The translations under genes were made by a program, and so were the position numbers. The notes beneath the pieces were generated by a model. The model did no database searches and was not told where the DNA came from. It saw only the letters and a list, made by a program, of their open reading frames with translations. DNA of 64,000 bases from Mucilaginibacter sp. L3T2-6. Its GTDB lineage: Bacteria; Bacteroidota; Bacteroidia; Sphingobacteriales; Sphingobacteriaceae. The stretch spans positions 1 through 64,000 of the forward strand of contig NZ_JAUMKC010000004.1 in the NCBI RefSeq assembly GCF_030519355.1. The letters are read 5' to 3'. Shown one piece after another: positions 8,327-17,189 of the stretch. Positions within the stretch are counted from its first letter, which is position 1; each line of letters starts with the position of its first letter.

Positions 8327-9937
8327 TTAATGTCCGCCTGAAGCATCAAGATTATCCACGTCGATACCTTGTTTTTTCAATACGGCGCCTGCTTTCCATG
8401 CAAAGAACGCCAGGTAAGCGAAACACAATACCGGAACCACATAAGATAAATGAATGCCGCTTGTATCAGCTAAAATTCCTTGAACCGGCGGAATAATAGA
8501 GCCGCCCAAAATCATCATGATCAGGAACGCCGAGCCCTGGCTGGTATATTTTCCAAGCCCAGCAATTGACAATGCGAATATAGACGGCCACATAATGGAG
8601 CAGCATAAACCACCACTGATGAAAGCAAACAAACCTACGCGGCCGGTCGACATTAAACCAACCACCATAGCCAAAACGCCCAGTATGCCGAATAATGTAA
8701 GCGTACGCACAGGCTTTTGCTGACCGATCAAAAAACCAGCAATTACTATAGCGACACATACTACATAAATAAACAAGTTCGAAACATTCACACCTGTAAG
8801 GTAATTAACCAGCAATACCACACCAAATGCAAATAGCGGAACAATAACGGTTAATATGTTTTTGGCTGATTTGGATAGATTAAACACTGCAATGGCGCCC
8901 GTCCAGCGGCCTATCATTAAACTTCCCCAATAGAGCGAAATGTATGGGGCAATTTCCGATTCCTTGAATCCGCCAAAGTCGGCTGTTTTTAACAGGGCGC
9001 CCATATTGCTTTGTATAGTTACTTCCACACCCACATAGGTGAAAATTGCAATCATACCATAGATAAGCTGTGGGTAATGCATTGCGCCCCAACCTTCGGT
9101 GCTTTTACTCGAGGCGGACAGTGACATCATCAGCGTAACCAATATAATTGCAAGCGACGCATAAACAAAATAAGCCCGGGACAAACCTGTAAGCTCTGTT
9201 AAAGGGCCAGCCGCTAAAATCAGGCAGAACGCGATAAAAATGATAAATAGGGGCATATTGGTTTTATGACTTGCCTCAATTTTCTCGTCGCTGGTAACCT
9301 TTGGTAAATTTGAGATCCAGAAAAATATCGCTACTGCTATGTATAGTCCTGCAAGAATAAAATAGAGCGTGTTTACTGCCGTTATTTTCACCTCGGCAGC
9401 TGGTATCAGCTTACTGGCACTGCCAAATAAAACAATACTGACGATAACCGGCCCGAGTAATGTACCGAAGTTATTTACACCACCGGCAAGATTTAGACGG
9501 TTGGAGCCTGTTTCGGGTGTTCCCAGGGCTATAACGAATGGATTAGCGGCAGTTTGCTGCAACGAGAAACCAAGTGCGATAATAAAAAACGCGCCAAGTA
9601 TAAACCCAAATGAGCCTGAATTTATAGCCGGAACCATTATCAGCGCGCCAGCCGCCGACAGAACAAGGCCATAAATGATACCGTTTTTATAACCTAACTT
9701 ATTCAGGATATCAACCTTGGTTAACTGCGATGCAAAGTATAACACCAATGAACCTATAAAGTAACCGCCGTAAAAAGTAAAGTCGATTAATTGTGATTCA
9801 AATTGTGTCAGGTTAAAATGTGCTTTGCAAAAAGGTATGAATATGCCATTCGAGGCCGCGAGAAACCCCCAAAAGAAAAATACGGTAATAATGGTATACA
9901 GCGCTGTGCCGTAACTTTTTGTGTTTTTTTGTTCCAT
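8327..9937 (-). CDS. Sugar MFS permease (FucP/FHS family)
   Basis: A 536-residue inner-membrane sugar:H+ symporter of the fucose-glucose-galactose permease branch of the major facilitator superfamily. Twelve or more hydrophobic segments span the chain. 'QQTAANPFV' near residue 128 is the conserved helix-4 signature of this branch, and the opening '[14 protein letters not shown]' is typical TM1. It is longer than usual (about 430), with extra sequence in the central region. The substrate may be fucose, glucose, galactose or an amino sugar, which the sequence does not decide. No sugar catabolic gene is adjacent. It is divergent from the LysE-type gene. Confidence 0.9.
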   Translation of the reverse strand: MEQKNTKSYGTALYTIITVFFFWGFLAASNGIFIPFCKAHFNLTQFESQLIDFTFYGGYFIGSLVLYFASQLTKVDILNKLGYKNGIIYGLVLSAAGALIMVPAINSGSFGFILGAFFIIALGFSLQQTAANPFVIALGTPETGSNRLNLAGGVNNFGTLLGPVIVSIVLFGSASKLIPAAEVKITAVNTLYFILAGLYIAVAIFFWISNLPKVTSDEKIEASHKTNMPLFIIFIAFCLILAAGPLTELTGLSRAYFVYASLAIILVTLMMSLSASSKSTEGWGAMHYPQLIYGMIAIFTYVGVEVTIQSNMGALLKTADFGGFKESEIAPYISLYWGSLMIGRWTGAIAVFNLSKSAKNILTVIVPLFAFGVVLLVNYLTGVNVSNLFIYVVCVAIVIAGFLIGQQKPVRTLTLFGILGVLAMVVGLMSTGRVGLFAFISGGLCCSIMWPSIFALSIAGLGKYTSQGSAFLIMMILGGSIIPPVQGILADTSGIHLSYVVPVLCFAYLAFFAWKAGAVLKKQGIDVDNLDASGGH

Positions 9938-10112
9938 CGTTTAGTCAGGTTTATAAAAGCAGTGTAATTGAAACACTAAACATAGCTAATTTTTGTAATT
10001 CCGGTATATTTTTTAATTAATAAATCACAATTTTAAGTTTGGTTGTTTACCATATAAAATTGCATATTCGTGCTCCCTTTTTTAAAATTAACCGGCGAGG
10101 AAGCCTAAATTA

Positions 10113-10769
10113 ATGATAGAAGCTATAATATCAGGTATCGGATTTGGGTTAGTGCTTACGTTTTTAACCGGCCCGGTTTTCTTTGCCCTGATAAAAACCA
10201 GTATCGAAAAAGGCTTTCATGCTGGCGTCGCGCTTGCATTGGGCGTCGTCTGCAGCGACATGGTTTTTGTTGGCGCTATCCTGTTCGGCTCTCAATATTT
10301 TGACGTTACTGCCCATGATAAAACCTACGCCGGAATCATTGGCAGCGCTGTGTTATTTGCCATCGGCATATACTACATGTTCAAAAAGTCCGAGATCAAT
10401 TATAACAACACCATCCCCACCAAACTGCACCGCGCGGGCTACTTTTTAAAGGGCTTTGTAATGTGCATTTTCAATCCCACTATACTTTTTCACTGGACAA
10501 TCGTCATCGGCGCTGCAAGTACCGTTTACCATGAAGGCGTACCAAACCGGTCGCTTAAAATAGCCATCATGTTTTTAACGATACTGATCGTTCAGTTCGG
10601 GCTTGATACCACTAAAGCCTTTTACGCCAACAAGCTGCGCGACCGTATATCGGTAAAGTTTGTACACCGCCTCAACGAGGTTGCAGGCGTTGCACTTATC
10701 ATTGCTTCATTTGTACTCCTTGATAAATTGGTGACTCATTTTGTTTTCTCAGCACCGGCAATGAAATAA
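10113..10769 (+). CDS. LysE/RhtB family translocator
   Basis: A 218-residue inner-membrane protein of the LysE/RhtB exporter superfamily, which exports amino acids and related small molecules. It opens with 'GIGFGLVLTFLTGPVFFALI', the conserved first helix including the G-P motif, and has about six hydrophobic segments. 'FNPTILFHW' is the conserved central N-P motif. The start ATG 10113 is the first in frame. Its last ~55 codons and the following intergenic sequence have been copied twice downstream (10,925 and 11,303). Substrate unknown. Confidence 0.85.
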   Translation: MIEAIISGIGFGLVLTFLTGPVFFALIKTSIEKGFHAGVALALGVVCSDMVFVGAILFGSQYFDVTAHDKTYAGIIGSAVLFAIGIYYMFKKSEINYNNTIPTKLHRAGYFLKGFVMCIFNPTILFHWTIVIGAASTVYHEGVPNRSLKIAIMFLTILIVQFGLDTTKAFYANKLRDRISVKFVHRLNEVAGVALIIASFVLLDKLVTHFVFSAPAMK

Positions 10770-10924
10770 AATAGGGATTGATTTGGCTACAAATCGAAGC
10801 TTTAGCTCCGTCAGGAGCGAAATATTGGTAGAAAATACATCCAACAATACCAGCGGAAAATTTTTTGGTTTTTTTCTACCAATATCAGACCCCTATCGGG
10901 GCCAGCGATATTGGACGACTTTTA

Positions 10925-11077
10925 ACTAAAGCCATTTATGCCAATAAGCTGCGCAACCGTATATTGGTAAAATTTCTACACCGTCTTAATGAGGTTGCTG
11001 GCATTGCACTTATTATTGCCTCATTTGTGTTGCTGATAGACTGGTTACACATTTTGTTTTCTCAGCACCGGCAATGA
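10925..11077 (+). pseudogene. Decayed copy of the LysE-type gene 3' end (copy B)
   Basis: It matches the end of the LysE-type gene from 'actaaagcc' (10610) onward, with 'gccaataagctgcgcaaccg' for the original 'gccaacaagctgcgcgaccg'. A one-base deletion near 11030 shifts the frame, so the original C-terminus (FSAPAMK) is read as SQHRQ before a stop. There is no start codon or upstream part, so it cannot make a transporter. Confidence 0.8.
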
Positions 11078-11302
11078 AGTAGTCTTCAATTAATATTGAT
11101 TTAATACCTGTTGCGTTTTAAATACATGATTTTCTGGCAGCTCCGTTAGGAGCAAAATATTGGTAGAAAAACGATTACCCATGTCAGCGCTCCGTTAGGT
11201 GCGCCAAATAGCACGCAGGTCACGCACCTACGGAGCGGAAAATTCTTTTGTTTTTTTCTACCAATATCATAGCCCTATCGGGGCCAGCGATATTGAACGA
11301 CT

Positions 11303-11446
11303 TTTAACGCCAACAAGCTATTCGACCATATATCGGTAAGATTTGTGCACTGCATTAACAAGGTTGCCGGTATCCCGCTCATTATAGCTTTTTCGTACTC
11401 CTTGATAAATTGGTGGCTCATTTTGTTTTCTCAGCACCGGCAATGA
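11303..11446 (+). pseudogene. Decayed copy of the LysE-type gene 3' end (copy C)
   Basis: Third copy of the same 3' end, starting 'ttttaacgccaacaagct'. It has more substitutions in the coding part than copy B, but its 3' side ('ctcagcaccggcaatgaaat' and the ~60 bases after it) is nearly identical to the intact gene and its flank. It has no start and no long open frame. Confidence 0.75.
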
Positions 11447-11576
11447 AATAAAATAGGGATTGATTTGGCCACAAATCGAAGGGGCAGCTCCGTCAGGAGC
11501 GAAATATTGGTAGAAAACACAAACAACAATACCAGCGCTCCGTAGGTGCGTAACCTTACCTTAACCCGGAAGGTCT

Positions 11577-12275
11577 TTATAATAAGGTTGACCCGTTCAC
11601 GTCGGTACTCAGCACCTCACTCATATAATCAAAAAACGGTCGCATGTGCTTAAATCCGTCGCTTGCCTTTTGCACTAAGTCGGGCCCTAATACCTCGTCG
11701 TCGGTAAAGCGGCGTATCAGCAAAAATTGTTTGTGGCGTAATAATTCAATAGCTTCATGGTCGGCAGGGAAGCCTTTGGGTGCTGTTTTTATTTTTTCGC
11801 CCTGTAGGGTTTGAAAGGATGAAATGAAATTGGTATCGCTCAAAATAGCCCTTAGCGGACGGGAATCAAACGCAATATCATCACGGATCGATTTCAGGTC
11901 GGCAGGGTTGGGGTTCCAGAAACCGCCCCCGATAAAGTTGTTGCCCGGCTCGATATGAAAATAATAACCACCGCGGCGAAATTTGGTAGCCCGCCTGAAG
12001 CTGCCGCTCCAATGAGTTTTGTAAGGTGTTTTGTCGGCAGAGAAACGGATGTCACGATAAACCCGGTATAGGCTTTTCTTACCGGATGCCGTTTCAATCA
12101 CATCGTGCCGGTTAAGCTCCCGCAGCAGGGCTTCGGCAAATTCTTCAATAACTGCTTGCTCTTTCAAAAACAGTTCCTTGTTTTTAGCAAACCACTCGCG
12201 GTTGTTGTTTTTCTTTAAGGTTTCCAAAAAATAAAAGCTGGACGGGGTTATTTGTGCTGGATGCTGCTTTGACAT
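11577..12275 (-). CDS. DUF2461 family protein
   Basis: A 232-residue cytoplasmic protein of the DUF2461 family, whose function is unknown. Family features are the opening 'NNNREWFAKNK', the 'YRDIRFSADKTPYKTH' core, and 'GGYYFHIEPGNNFIGGGFW' in the central beta region. The frame is open to a GTG at 12311, but the ATG at 12275 (MSKQHPAQ) places the start just before conserved sequence, so I prefer it. The 5' end is 137 bp from the divergent truncated haemoglobin gene. Confidence 0.85.
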   Translation of the reverse strand: MSKQHPAQITPSSFYFLETLKKNNNREWFAKNKELFLKEQAVIEEFAEALLRELNRHDVIETASGKKSLYRVYRDIRFSADKTPYKTHWSGSFRRATKFRRGGYYFHIEPGNNFIGGGFWNPNPADLKSIRDDIAFDSRPLRAILSDTNFISSFQTLQGEKIKTAPKGFPADHEAIELLRHKQFLLIRRFTDDEVLGPDLVQKASDGFKHMRPFFDYMSEVLSTDVNGSTLL

Positions 12276-12388
12276 AGTCCAAAAGTAATCTTTGTTAACC
12301 AATCTTTTCACGGCTAGCTTTTATTGTATTTCGTTTAACTTTGCCACTCTTACCGTCAACTGGCAGTTCTTTTGCAGGTAATTACCCG

Positions 12389-12396
12389 TAACTTTG
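12389..12396 (+). promoter_or_regulatory. Promoter -7 box of the haemoglobin gene
   Basis: TAACTTTG matches TAnnTTTG and ends 16 bases before the ATG at 12413. A second exact match, TAACTTTG, is at 12336-12343. Neither has a TTTG at the ideal 19-base distance. Two boxes may mean two starts, or one may be chance. Confidence 0.45.
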
Positions 12397-12412
12397 AACA
12401 ACAACGCGCGCT

Positions 12413-12796
12413 ATGGAAGACCTGAAAGACTTAGACTCGATAAAGATTTTGGTGGATAGCTTTTATGATAAGGTACGCCGTGACGACAGGCTTGGCCCGG
12501 TATTTTTTGCGGTAATTAAGGACAACTGGGAGCCCCACCTTCAGAAGATGTACGCTTTCTGGAATGCCGCGCTGTTCAGTGTTCCCGGTTATAAGGGCAA
12601 CCCATTTGCCAGGCATGCGCCGCTGCCTGTTGAAGCGGTACATTTTGACAGGTGGATCAGTCTCTTCAATCAAACCGTGGATGAGCACTTTGAAGGGCCA
12701 AATGCCACAGAAATAAAAAATAAAGCCGTACTGATGTCGGTGATGTTTCAGAGTAAGCTGGCAGCGATGAAAGATAGCTCAAAAGTTATCATCTAA
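12413..12796 (+). CDS. Group III truncated haemoglobin
   Basis: A 127-residue haem protein of the group III 2-on-2 globins, which bind O2 or NO and are linked to nitrosative stress or microaerobic life. Tyr18 in 'SFYDKVR' is the B10 Tyr, 'FF' at 31-32 the CD1 region, His42 a possible E7, and His78 in 'VHFDRW' the proximal F8 ligand followed by the group-typical 'FDRW'. 'MYAFWNAALF' is also typical of group III. The protein is cytoplasmic and of normal length. It stands alone, with DUF2461 divergent. Confidence 0.9.
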   Translation: MEDLKDLDSIKILVDSFYDKVRRDDRLGPVFFAVIKDNWEPHLQKMYAFWNAALFSVPGYKGNPFARHAPLPVEAVHFDRWISLFNQTVDEHFEGPNATEIKNKAVLMSVMFQSKLAAMKDSSKVII

Positions 12797-12878
12797 ACAG
12801 ATTAATAAAATCACTGCTACGAAATTTCTTATATTCGTGTTAATTCCCTTAAGCTTAGTACCTTAATACAGGTTGAAC

Positions 12879-13550
12879 GTGAAATATTTAAACTATACTG
12901 CGTTTTTCATACTGCCAGTTATGTTAGCCTGCGGCGATGGAGACCGGCATAAGAACAAAACAACCAAAACTTCCACGGAATTAGTCCTGGCTGCTTGGCA
13001 GGCTAAAGACGACAAAACAGAAATTCGGGACCTTATCAGGAAGATGCTGAATTGGGCTGAATCACAGAAGACATTAAAGCTTGTTCCGGAGCTAACTGAC
13101 AGCAAGGATAGTCTTTGTATTGGCTTTGACCTTAAAAAGCTTGAGACAAATTTACAGGTGCTAAAAGCTACTGAATTTTTCACCCCTGAGTTTATCTATA
13201 ATTACAAACAAATCATTTTAACACTCGATAGAAAAGTTAAAAATAACGAATTCAAATGGGTGACAGACGAATTGCCTCCATTTAATTTTGCCAACGATGT
13301 TGATCCGTGGTGCGATTCCCAGGATGAGCCATACGACAAACCAAACCCGTGGGACTTAGTTGAAGTAAAGGTTGTCAGTTTGAATAAACAAAAGGGCGAA
13401 TTTTCCTGGACGTGGGGACAACTGAAAGCTGATATGTCGCCCGACTGGAAAGAGTTTAATTATAGATTTAAAGTTCAAAAAGAGCAAGGTAAGTGGAAGA
13501 TAGCTTATCTGGACGGATTTGATTTTAAACAGGGAACAACAACAATGTAG
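12879..13550 (+). CDS. Hypothetical exported protein, probable lipoprotein
   Basis: I do not recognise the family. A 223-residue protein beginning with a basic-hydrophobic signal ending in 'PVMLAC', a marginal lipobox with Cys near residue 18, followed by a charged Lys/Thr linker. The rest is a single soluble domain with repeated Trp and 'DVDPWCDSQDEPYDKPNPW', suggesting a compact beta-rich fold. The frame is open to TTG 12873, but GTG 12879 gives a better signal peptide, so I use it. It ends 14 bp from the convergent TetR gene. Codon use is like its neighbours. Confidence 0.65.
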   Translation: MKYLNYTAFFILPVMLACGDGDRHKNKTTKTSTELVLAAWQAKDDKTEIRDLIRKMLNWAESQKTLKLVPELTDSKDSLCIGFDLKKLETNLQVLKATEFFTPEFIYNYKQIILTLDRKVKNNEFKWVTDELPPFNFANDVDPWCDSQDEPYDKPNPWDLVEVKVVSLNKQKGEFSWTWGQLKADMSPDWKEFNYRFKVQKEQGKWKIAYLDGFDFKQGTTTM

Positions 13551-13564
13551 CTTACCCCGGGGAG

Positions 13565-14146
13565 TTAGTCAAGCACAGAAAGTGCCATCTGGATAACGTC
13601 ATCAAAAACCGCCTTGTCAGTTGTTGATTTTGCGGTAACGCGCAGTCCCTTTACTGTGTTAAAGATAAACCGGGCTATAGCACGGGCATCTTTTTCCTCA
13701 CTGATCTCGCCGCTATCCTGGCCTTTTTTAATGGCTTTATAAAAAGCATCTTCAACCTGTCGTTCATTTTGGCAGATAATTTGGCTGACTTCCTCGTCGT
13801 GCGGAGCTACTTCAACCTCGGTATTTACCATAAAGCAGCCTTTATGCTGGCTGTCATCCAATAAAGTACGCGTTGTATATTCAAACAGCTTTTTTACGGC
13901 TTCTTTCGCGGGTATATTGTCGCTGATGATGCTGCACAGCGCTTTTGAGCCCGACTCCATGTAGCTCTCCAGGGCTTTGATAAACAGCGAGTGCTTATCG
14001 CCGTAGGTATCATACAAGCTTGAGCGGCTGATTCCCAGGCCGTCTACCAAATCCTGCATCGAAGTGCCGTTATATCCCTTGTGCCAAAAAATACAAACCG
14101 CTTTGGCCAGCACTTCGTCCTCATTAAAATCTTTAGTTCTTGCCAT
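13565..14146 (-). CDS. TetR/AcrR family transcriptional repressor
   Basis: A 193-residue ligand-responsive DNA-binding protein. The N-terminal helix-turn-helix reads 'TSMQDLVDGLGISRSSLYDT' (about 28-47), followed by the usual 'GDKHSLFIKAL'. The C-terminal region is a helical ligand and dimer domain with the 'GCFMVNTEVEVAPHD' segment found in one TetR subgroup. The frame opens further upstream, but ATG 14146 (MARTKDFNED) matches the family start. It lies 76 bp downstream of the SDR gene on the same strand, and the two probably form one transcript controlled by the twin operator upstream of the SDR, giving negative autoregulation. Confidence 0.92.
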   Translation of the reverse strand: MARTKDFNEDEVLAKAVCIFWHKGYNGTSMQDLVDGLGISRSSLYDTYGDKHSLFIKALESYMESGSKALCSIISDNIPAKEAVKKLFEYTTRTLLDDSQHKGCFMVNTEVEVAPHDEEVSQIICQNERQVEDAFYKAIKKGQDSGEISEEKDARAIARFIFNTVKGLRVTAKSTTDKAVFDDVIQMALSVLD

Positions 14147-14222
14147 AGCAAAAAAGCCTTGCCTATAAAAGGCAAAGCTATCTATTTTGCGACAATTTAC
14201 CCACTGATGCGGGCAAATCAAA

Positions 14223-14972
14223 TTATCTTACGCCGCCGCCTGCAAACAACGTTTCGCCGGTAAGCCATCCTGATGCGTCAGAAGCCAGGAACACAGCTAT
14301 GGGCGCAATGTCGTCCGGCTGACCTATGCGGCCAAGAGGTGCAGTTTGTTCGGTTTGTGTTTGAAAGTCGCTGCCGATAATACCGGCTGCATGAGTGCCT
14401 TCAGTTTCAACCATTCCGGGGTTAATCGAATTAACGCGGATCTTTTTTGGCCCCAGCTCCTTTGATAATACTTGTGTTATCGAATCAACAGCACCCTTGG
14501 TGGCTGTATATATCGAACTGCCGGGGGGCGTAATACGGCTTACTACCGAGCCAATATTGATAACGCTGCCGCCTTTCTCACCAAAGCTTTTTACAGCACC
14601 TTGTGTTGCCAAAAGCAAACCAAGTACGTTAGTATTAAACTGGCGGTGAAATTCTTCTTCGCTCACTTCCTCAATTGTGTTAAACTTATAAATACCGGCG
14701 TTATTTACCAGGATATCTACCCCTCCGTAAACTTTTTCGCTTTCGGCAAATAAGCGGGTTACATCGGCCTTTTTTGATACATCGCCCTGTATGGCAACAG
14801 CCCTGCCGCCATTGGCTACAATCTCGGCTACAACTTTATCTGCTCCTTCTTTTGATGAAGCATAATTTACTACTACCGCTGCACCCTCTGCTGCCAGGCT
14901 TTTTGCTATGCCTGCCCCAATTCCTTTTGATGCACCGGTTATTACAGCTACTTTGTTTTCTAACTTTTTCAT
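14223..14972 (-). CDS. SDR family oxidoreductase
   Basis: A 249-residue NAD(P)(H)-dependent short-chain dehydrogenase of the FabG-like classical type. The cofactor motif 'TGASKGIG' is at 12-19, 'NNAG' at 90-93, and the catalytic set is Ser142, Tyr155 and Lys159 (Y-x-x-x-K). I place the start at ATG 14972 (MKKLENKVAV); the open frame upstream is not family-like and would run into the operator. It is the first gene of a pair with the TetR regulator, so its substrate, or a compound it detoxifies, probably is the TetR ligand. The real substrate is not predictable. Confidence 0.92.
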   Translation of the reverse strand: MKKLENKVAVITGASKGIGAGIAKSLAAEGAAVVVNYASSKEGADKVVAEIVANGGRAVAIQGDVSKKADVTRLFAESEKVYGGVDILVNNAGIYKFNTIEEVSEEEFHRQFNTNVLGLLLATQGAVKSFGEKGGSVINIGSVVSRITPPGSSIYTATKGAVDSITQVLSKELGPKKIRVNSINPGMVETEGTHAAGIIGSDFQTQTEQTAPLGRIGQPDDIAPIAVFLASDASGWLTGETLFAGGGVR

Positions 14973-14998
14973 TCTTGACGTGATTTTAATTATATATT

Positions 14999-15049
14999 CG
15001 GAACAATCGTTCCGCAAATATAGATTCAAATCCGGAACAATCGTTCCGG
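14999..15049 (-). promoter_or_regulatory. Twin TetR operator around the SDR promoter
   Basis: Two copies of 'cggaacaatcgttccg' lie at 14999-15014 and 15033-15048 (the second extends to ccgg...ccgg at 15032-15049). Each has 6-bp inverted arms (cggaac/gttccg) around 4 bases, and the start-to-start distance is 34 bases. On the minus strand TATATTTG (15015-15022), an exact -7 box, lies directly between them. A bound repressor would cover the -7 element and start site. The cognate repressor is most likely the TetR gene downstream. Confidence 0.85.
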
Positions 15050-15351
15050 TTAAAATTAAATATTAGCCAGAGATGACAATATGCTGCAGCCTTTAATTTA
15101 TCCGATGGAGAATTATGGGAACAATCAGATATCAGAAACTGATTCTGCCGTCATGAAGTGCTTTGGTTTAGTTGGCTCAATACTTATTTGTAAATAAAAT
15201 TCTTTATAATTAAATATTAAAATATCTGGTTAATATCTTAATGAAAGGGCAATTTATTTTTCTTTTTTCTTGCATTTTATATATTCTGCGATTATTTTTA
15301 CTACACCTAATTATAAAACACCACCATTTTCACTTTATTTTTCTCGGCGTT
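15050..15351. other. Intergenic stretch ahead of the injection-system operon
   Basis: AT-rich, gene-free and unique. It must hold the promoter of the contractile injection cluster, but I find no exact TTTG-N19-TAnnTTTG; 'ttatttgtaaat' near 15186 is the closest. The frame of the next gene is open to 15241, but the extra 37 residues are a low-complexity hydrophobic run I do not accept as coding. Confidence 0.5.
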
Positions 15352-15933
15352 ATGATATATGATTCACTCGGCTTTTTGGCTGAGCAGGTGAATAATTATC
15401 TCAAAACTACCGACGGGAACAGCAGCATAAGCGCGGATTTTACGCAGCTCAAAAACATTGCTCATATTCCCGAGGATAAGTTGATAGGTCTTGACCATGT
15501 TTTTTTAACACTGGTCAATGTCTCTGAGGAGTTCACGCTCAAAAACCAACCGAACTTCGCCCGCGATGGTGAGGCTATCAACTATCGTAATGCGCCGCTT
15601 TATTTAAACTTATATGTGCTGTTCACCTGTTTTAATGATTCGTACCCTAAAGCGCTCCAGTACCTCTCGCACATCGTAACATTTTTTCAGGGAAAAAACA
15701 CATTTACTAAACAAAACAGCCCGACCTTAAAGGATGGGCTTGGCGACTTTCGCCTGATGCTGGATATCTACTCGCCCACATTTGAACAGGCCAACTACCT
15801 GTGGAGTACATTGGGCGGCAAACAGCACCCTTATATTTTATATAGGGTACGGCTTGTGGAAATATTCAGGAATAATGTGACAGAAAGCCGTGGTGTAATA
15901 AAACAGATCGATCTGAACGAAAAATTAAGCTAA
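15352..15933 (+). CDS. eCIS tube terminator/cap protein (Pvc16/DUF4255-like)
   Basis: A 193-residue protein of the DUF4255/Pvc16 N-terminal family, which closes the distal end of tube and sheath in extracellular contractile injection systems. Typical features are the opening 'MIYDSLGFLAEQVNNYLK', the 'ERLIG..HVFLTLVNVSEE'-like core here read as 'LDHVFLTLVNVSEEF', and 'PLYLNLYVLFTCF'. I start at ATG 15352 because family members begin at this point. It is the first gene of the cluster; in Afp and PVC the equivalent gene is last, so the order is changed. The next gene starts 43 bp downstream. Confidence 0.88.
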   Translation: MIYDSLGFLAEQVNNYLKTTDGNSSISADFTQLKNIAHIPEDKLIGLDHVFLTLVNVSEEFTLKNQPNFARDGEAINYRNAPLYLNLYVLFTCFNDSYPKALQYLSHIVTFFQGKNTFTKQNSPTLKDGLGDFRLMLDIYSPTFEQANYLWSTLGGKQHPYILYRVRLVEIFRNNVTESRGVIKQIDLNEKLS

Positions 15934-15976
15934 TAAATGTTAGATAAACTTTTGTGAAAGCTGATATGTGAGGGTG

Positions 15977-17179
15977 ATGTTAAAACAAAACCCTATGAGC
16001 CTGAAATTGTATTACGAGACTTTATTCGAGCTGGCTATCAAACACCATTACCATTTGGATGATGGCGACAGTATTTTTGATACGCTTAGTGCCGCCAGGC
16101 AGCTGGCCCTGCAACTACGCTACAACGTAGGTGATTTCTTATCCATACAACCCAGCGCAGCCACACATTCTCTTTTAGCAGGTTGCCATGCGGTTTTCAA
16201 AACAACCCCCGGCGGATTTATTACCGGCATACGCTATAGCAGCGAAACCGGGATTAACTTGCCTGAAGTTGCCCCGGAAGATGATTCTGTATTTTCCTTT
16301 TATCTGAACGTAGTAGACGGCTTATTTGTGAACTATACCATGCTTCCGCTGCAGCCGGCGCCTGACAGGATATTTTATTTCACCAACGATGCTGCATACG
16401 CGCAGCGTATTGCTCCTTTTATAACTGCAACTCCCCGGGTGTACCAGGGCGGTACCACCTATTATCCGGGCGATATGCTGGTGGATAATCACACTGCACC
16501 AACCAAATTATATATAGCCCGGAAAAAAAATAGCAGCAATCCTTCGGGCGGCCCTGCAGGTAATTGGGACACCGATCCGCTGGTGAGCGGAAAACCGCTT
16601 TTATACGCCAGTGCGGCAGATAGCATACGTTGTAGCGGAAATATATTTATCTATACGCCCACTGTAGCGAATAAAATGCCGCTGCTTACCATTACAGACC
16701 GTAAAGGCAATGCTTTGCCGGTTATAAGCAACATTGAAACCGGCGACTTTAACACCATTAAGGCTGATATAAGCGCACTACCGCATGGGCTATATTACGC
16801 GCATATTACTACCGCCGACGCAAGCTATACCGACGATTTTGCTTTTTACTACACTACTAATACCACGGCATGGGGCATAATTGATGTGGTGGTAAAAACC
16901 AGCAATGCATCCTATAACCTGCTTAAAACAGATGGATCGCTTAAATCGCCGGTGTTTAATCTGCATTTTAAAAACAGGGCTACTTTCTGGCGTTACGTTG
17001 GCGCGGCCTTTGGCCCAGCCTCCGTCACGGGCGATACTTTACCGCTCACCAGGCAGGGCTTTATACAAGTAAAGGTGAAAGATAAAAATAACAACCTAAC
17101 TGCGGATGACCTGCCCAACGCAACGGCAGCCATGATAAAACCAGAGACCAATCAGATCTATTCGGAAATATTTATTTAA
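15977..17179 (+). CDS. eCIS-associated protein of unknown function
   Basis: A 400-residue protein that I cannot match to an Afp or PVC subunit. The N-terminal ~100 residues are mixed alpha/beta; the rest is beta-rich, with Gly/Thr/Asn-rich loops (for example 'NSSNPSGGPAGNWDTDPL'), suggesting two or three Ig-like or jelly-roll domains. No signal peptide or membrane segment is seen. It lies between cap and sheath genes, 10 bp before the first sheath, so a structural role (cap adaptor or decoration) is likely from position alone. The frame opens at GTG 15968; ATG 15977 or ATG 15995 are better starts. Confidence 0.7.
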   Translation: MLKQNPMSLKLYYETLFELAIKHHYHLDDGDSIFDTLSAARQLALQLRYNVGDFLSIQPSAATHSLLAGCHAVFKTTPGGFITGIRYSSETGINLPEVAPEDDSVFSFYLNVVDGLFVNYTMLPLQPAPDRIFYFTNDAAYAQRIAPFITATPRVYQGGTTYYPGDMLVDNHTAPTKLYIARKKNSSNPSGGPAGNWDTDPLVSGKPLLYASAADSIRCSGNIFIYTPTVANKMPLLTITDRKGNALPVISNIETGDFNTIKADISALPHGLYYAHITTADASYTDDFAFYYTTNTTAWGIIDVVVKTSNASYNLLKTDGSLKSPVFNLHFKNRATFWRYVGAAFGPASVTGDTLPLTRQGFIQVKVKDKNNNLTADDLPNATAAMIKPETNQIYSEIFI

Positions 17180-17189
17180 AAACTGTAAT

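Larger units (their letters stand above)
10770..11576. repeat. Repeat-only region with 'attggtagaaaa' elements
   Basis: About 800 bases without an intact gene. It is two further rounds of a unit made of a LysE 3' end, an 'agctccgtcaggagcgaaat' stretch, 'attggtagaaaa' (10823, 11159, 11506) and the facing 'ttttctaccaat' (10874, 11255) with 'tatcggggccagcgatatt'. The start-to-start spacing of the units is about 314 and 369 bases. The element family is the one at 1-458. Confidence 0.85.

Noticed and set aside
15241..15351. 37 extra N-terminal residues of the first eCIS gene
   Set aside because: Hydrophobic low-complexity reading of AT-rich DNA; family members start at the equivalent of ATG 15352.
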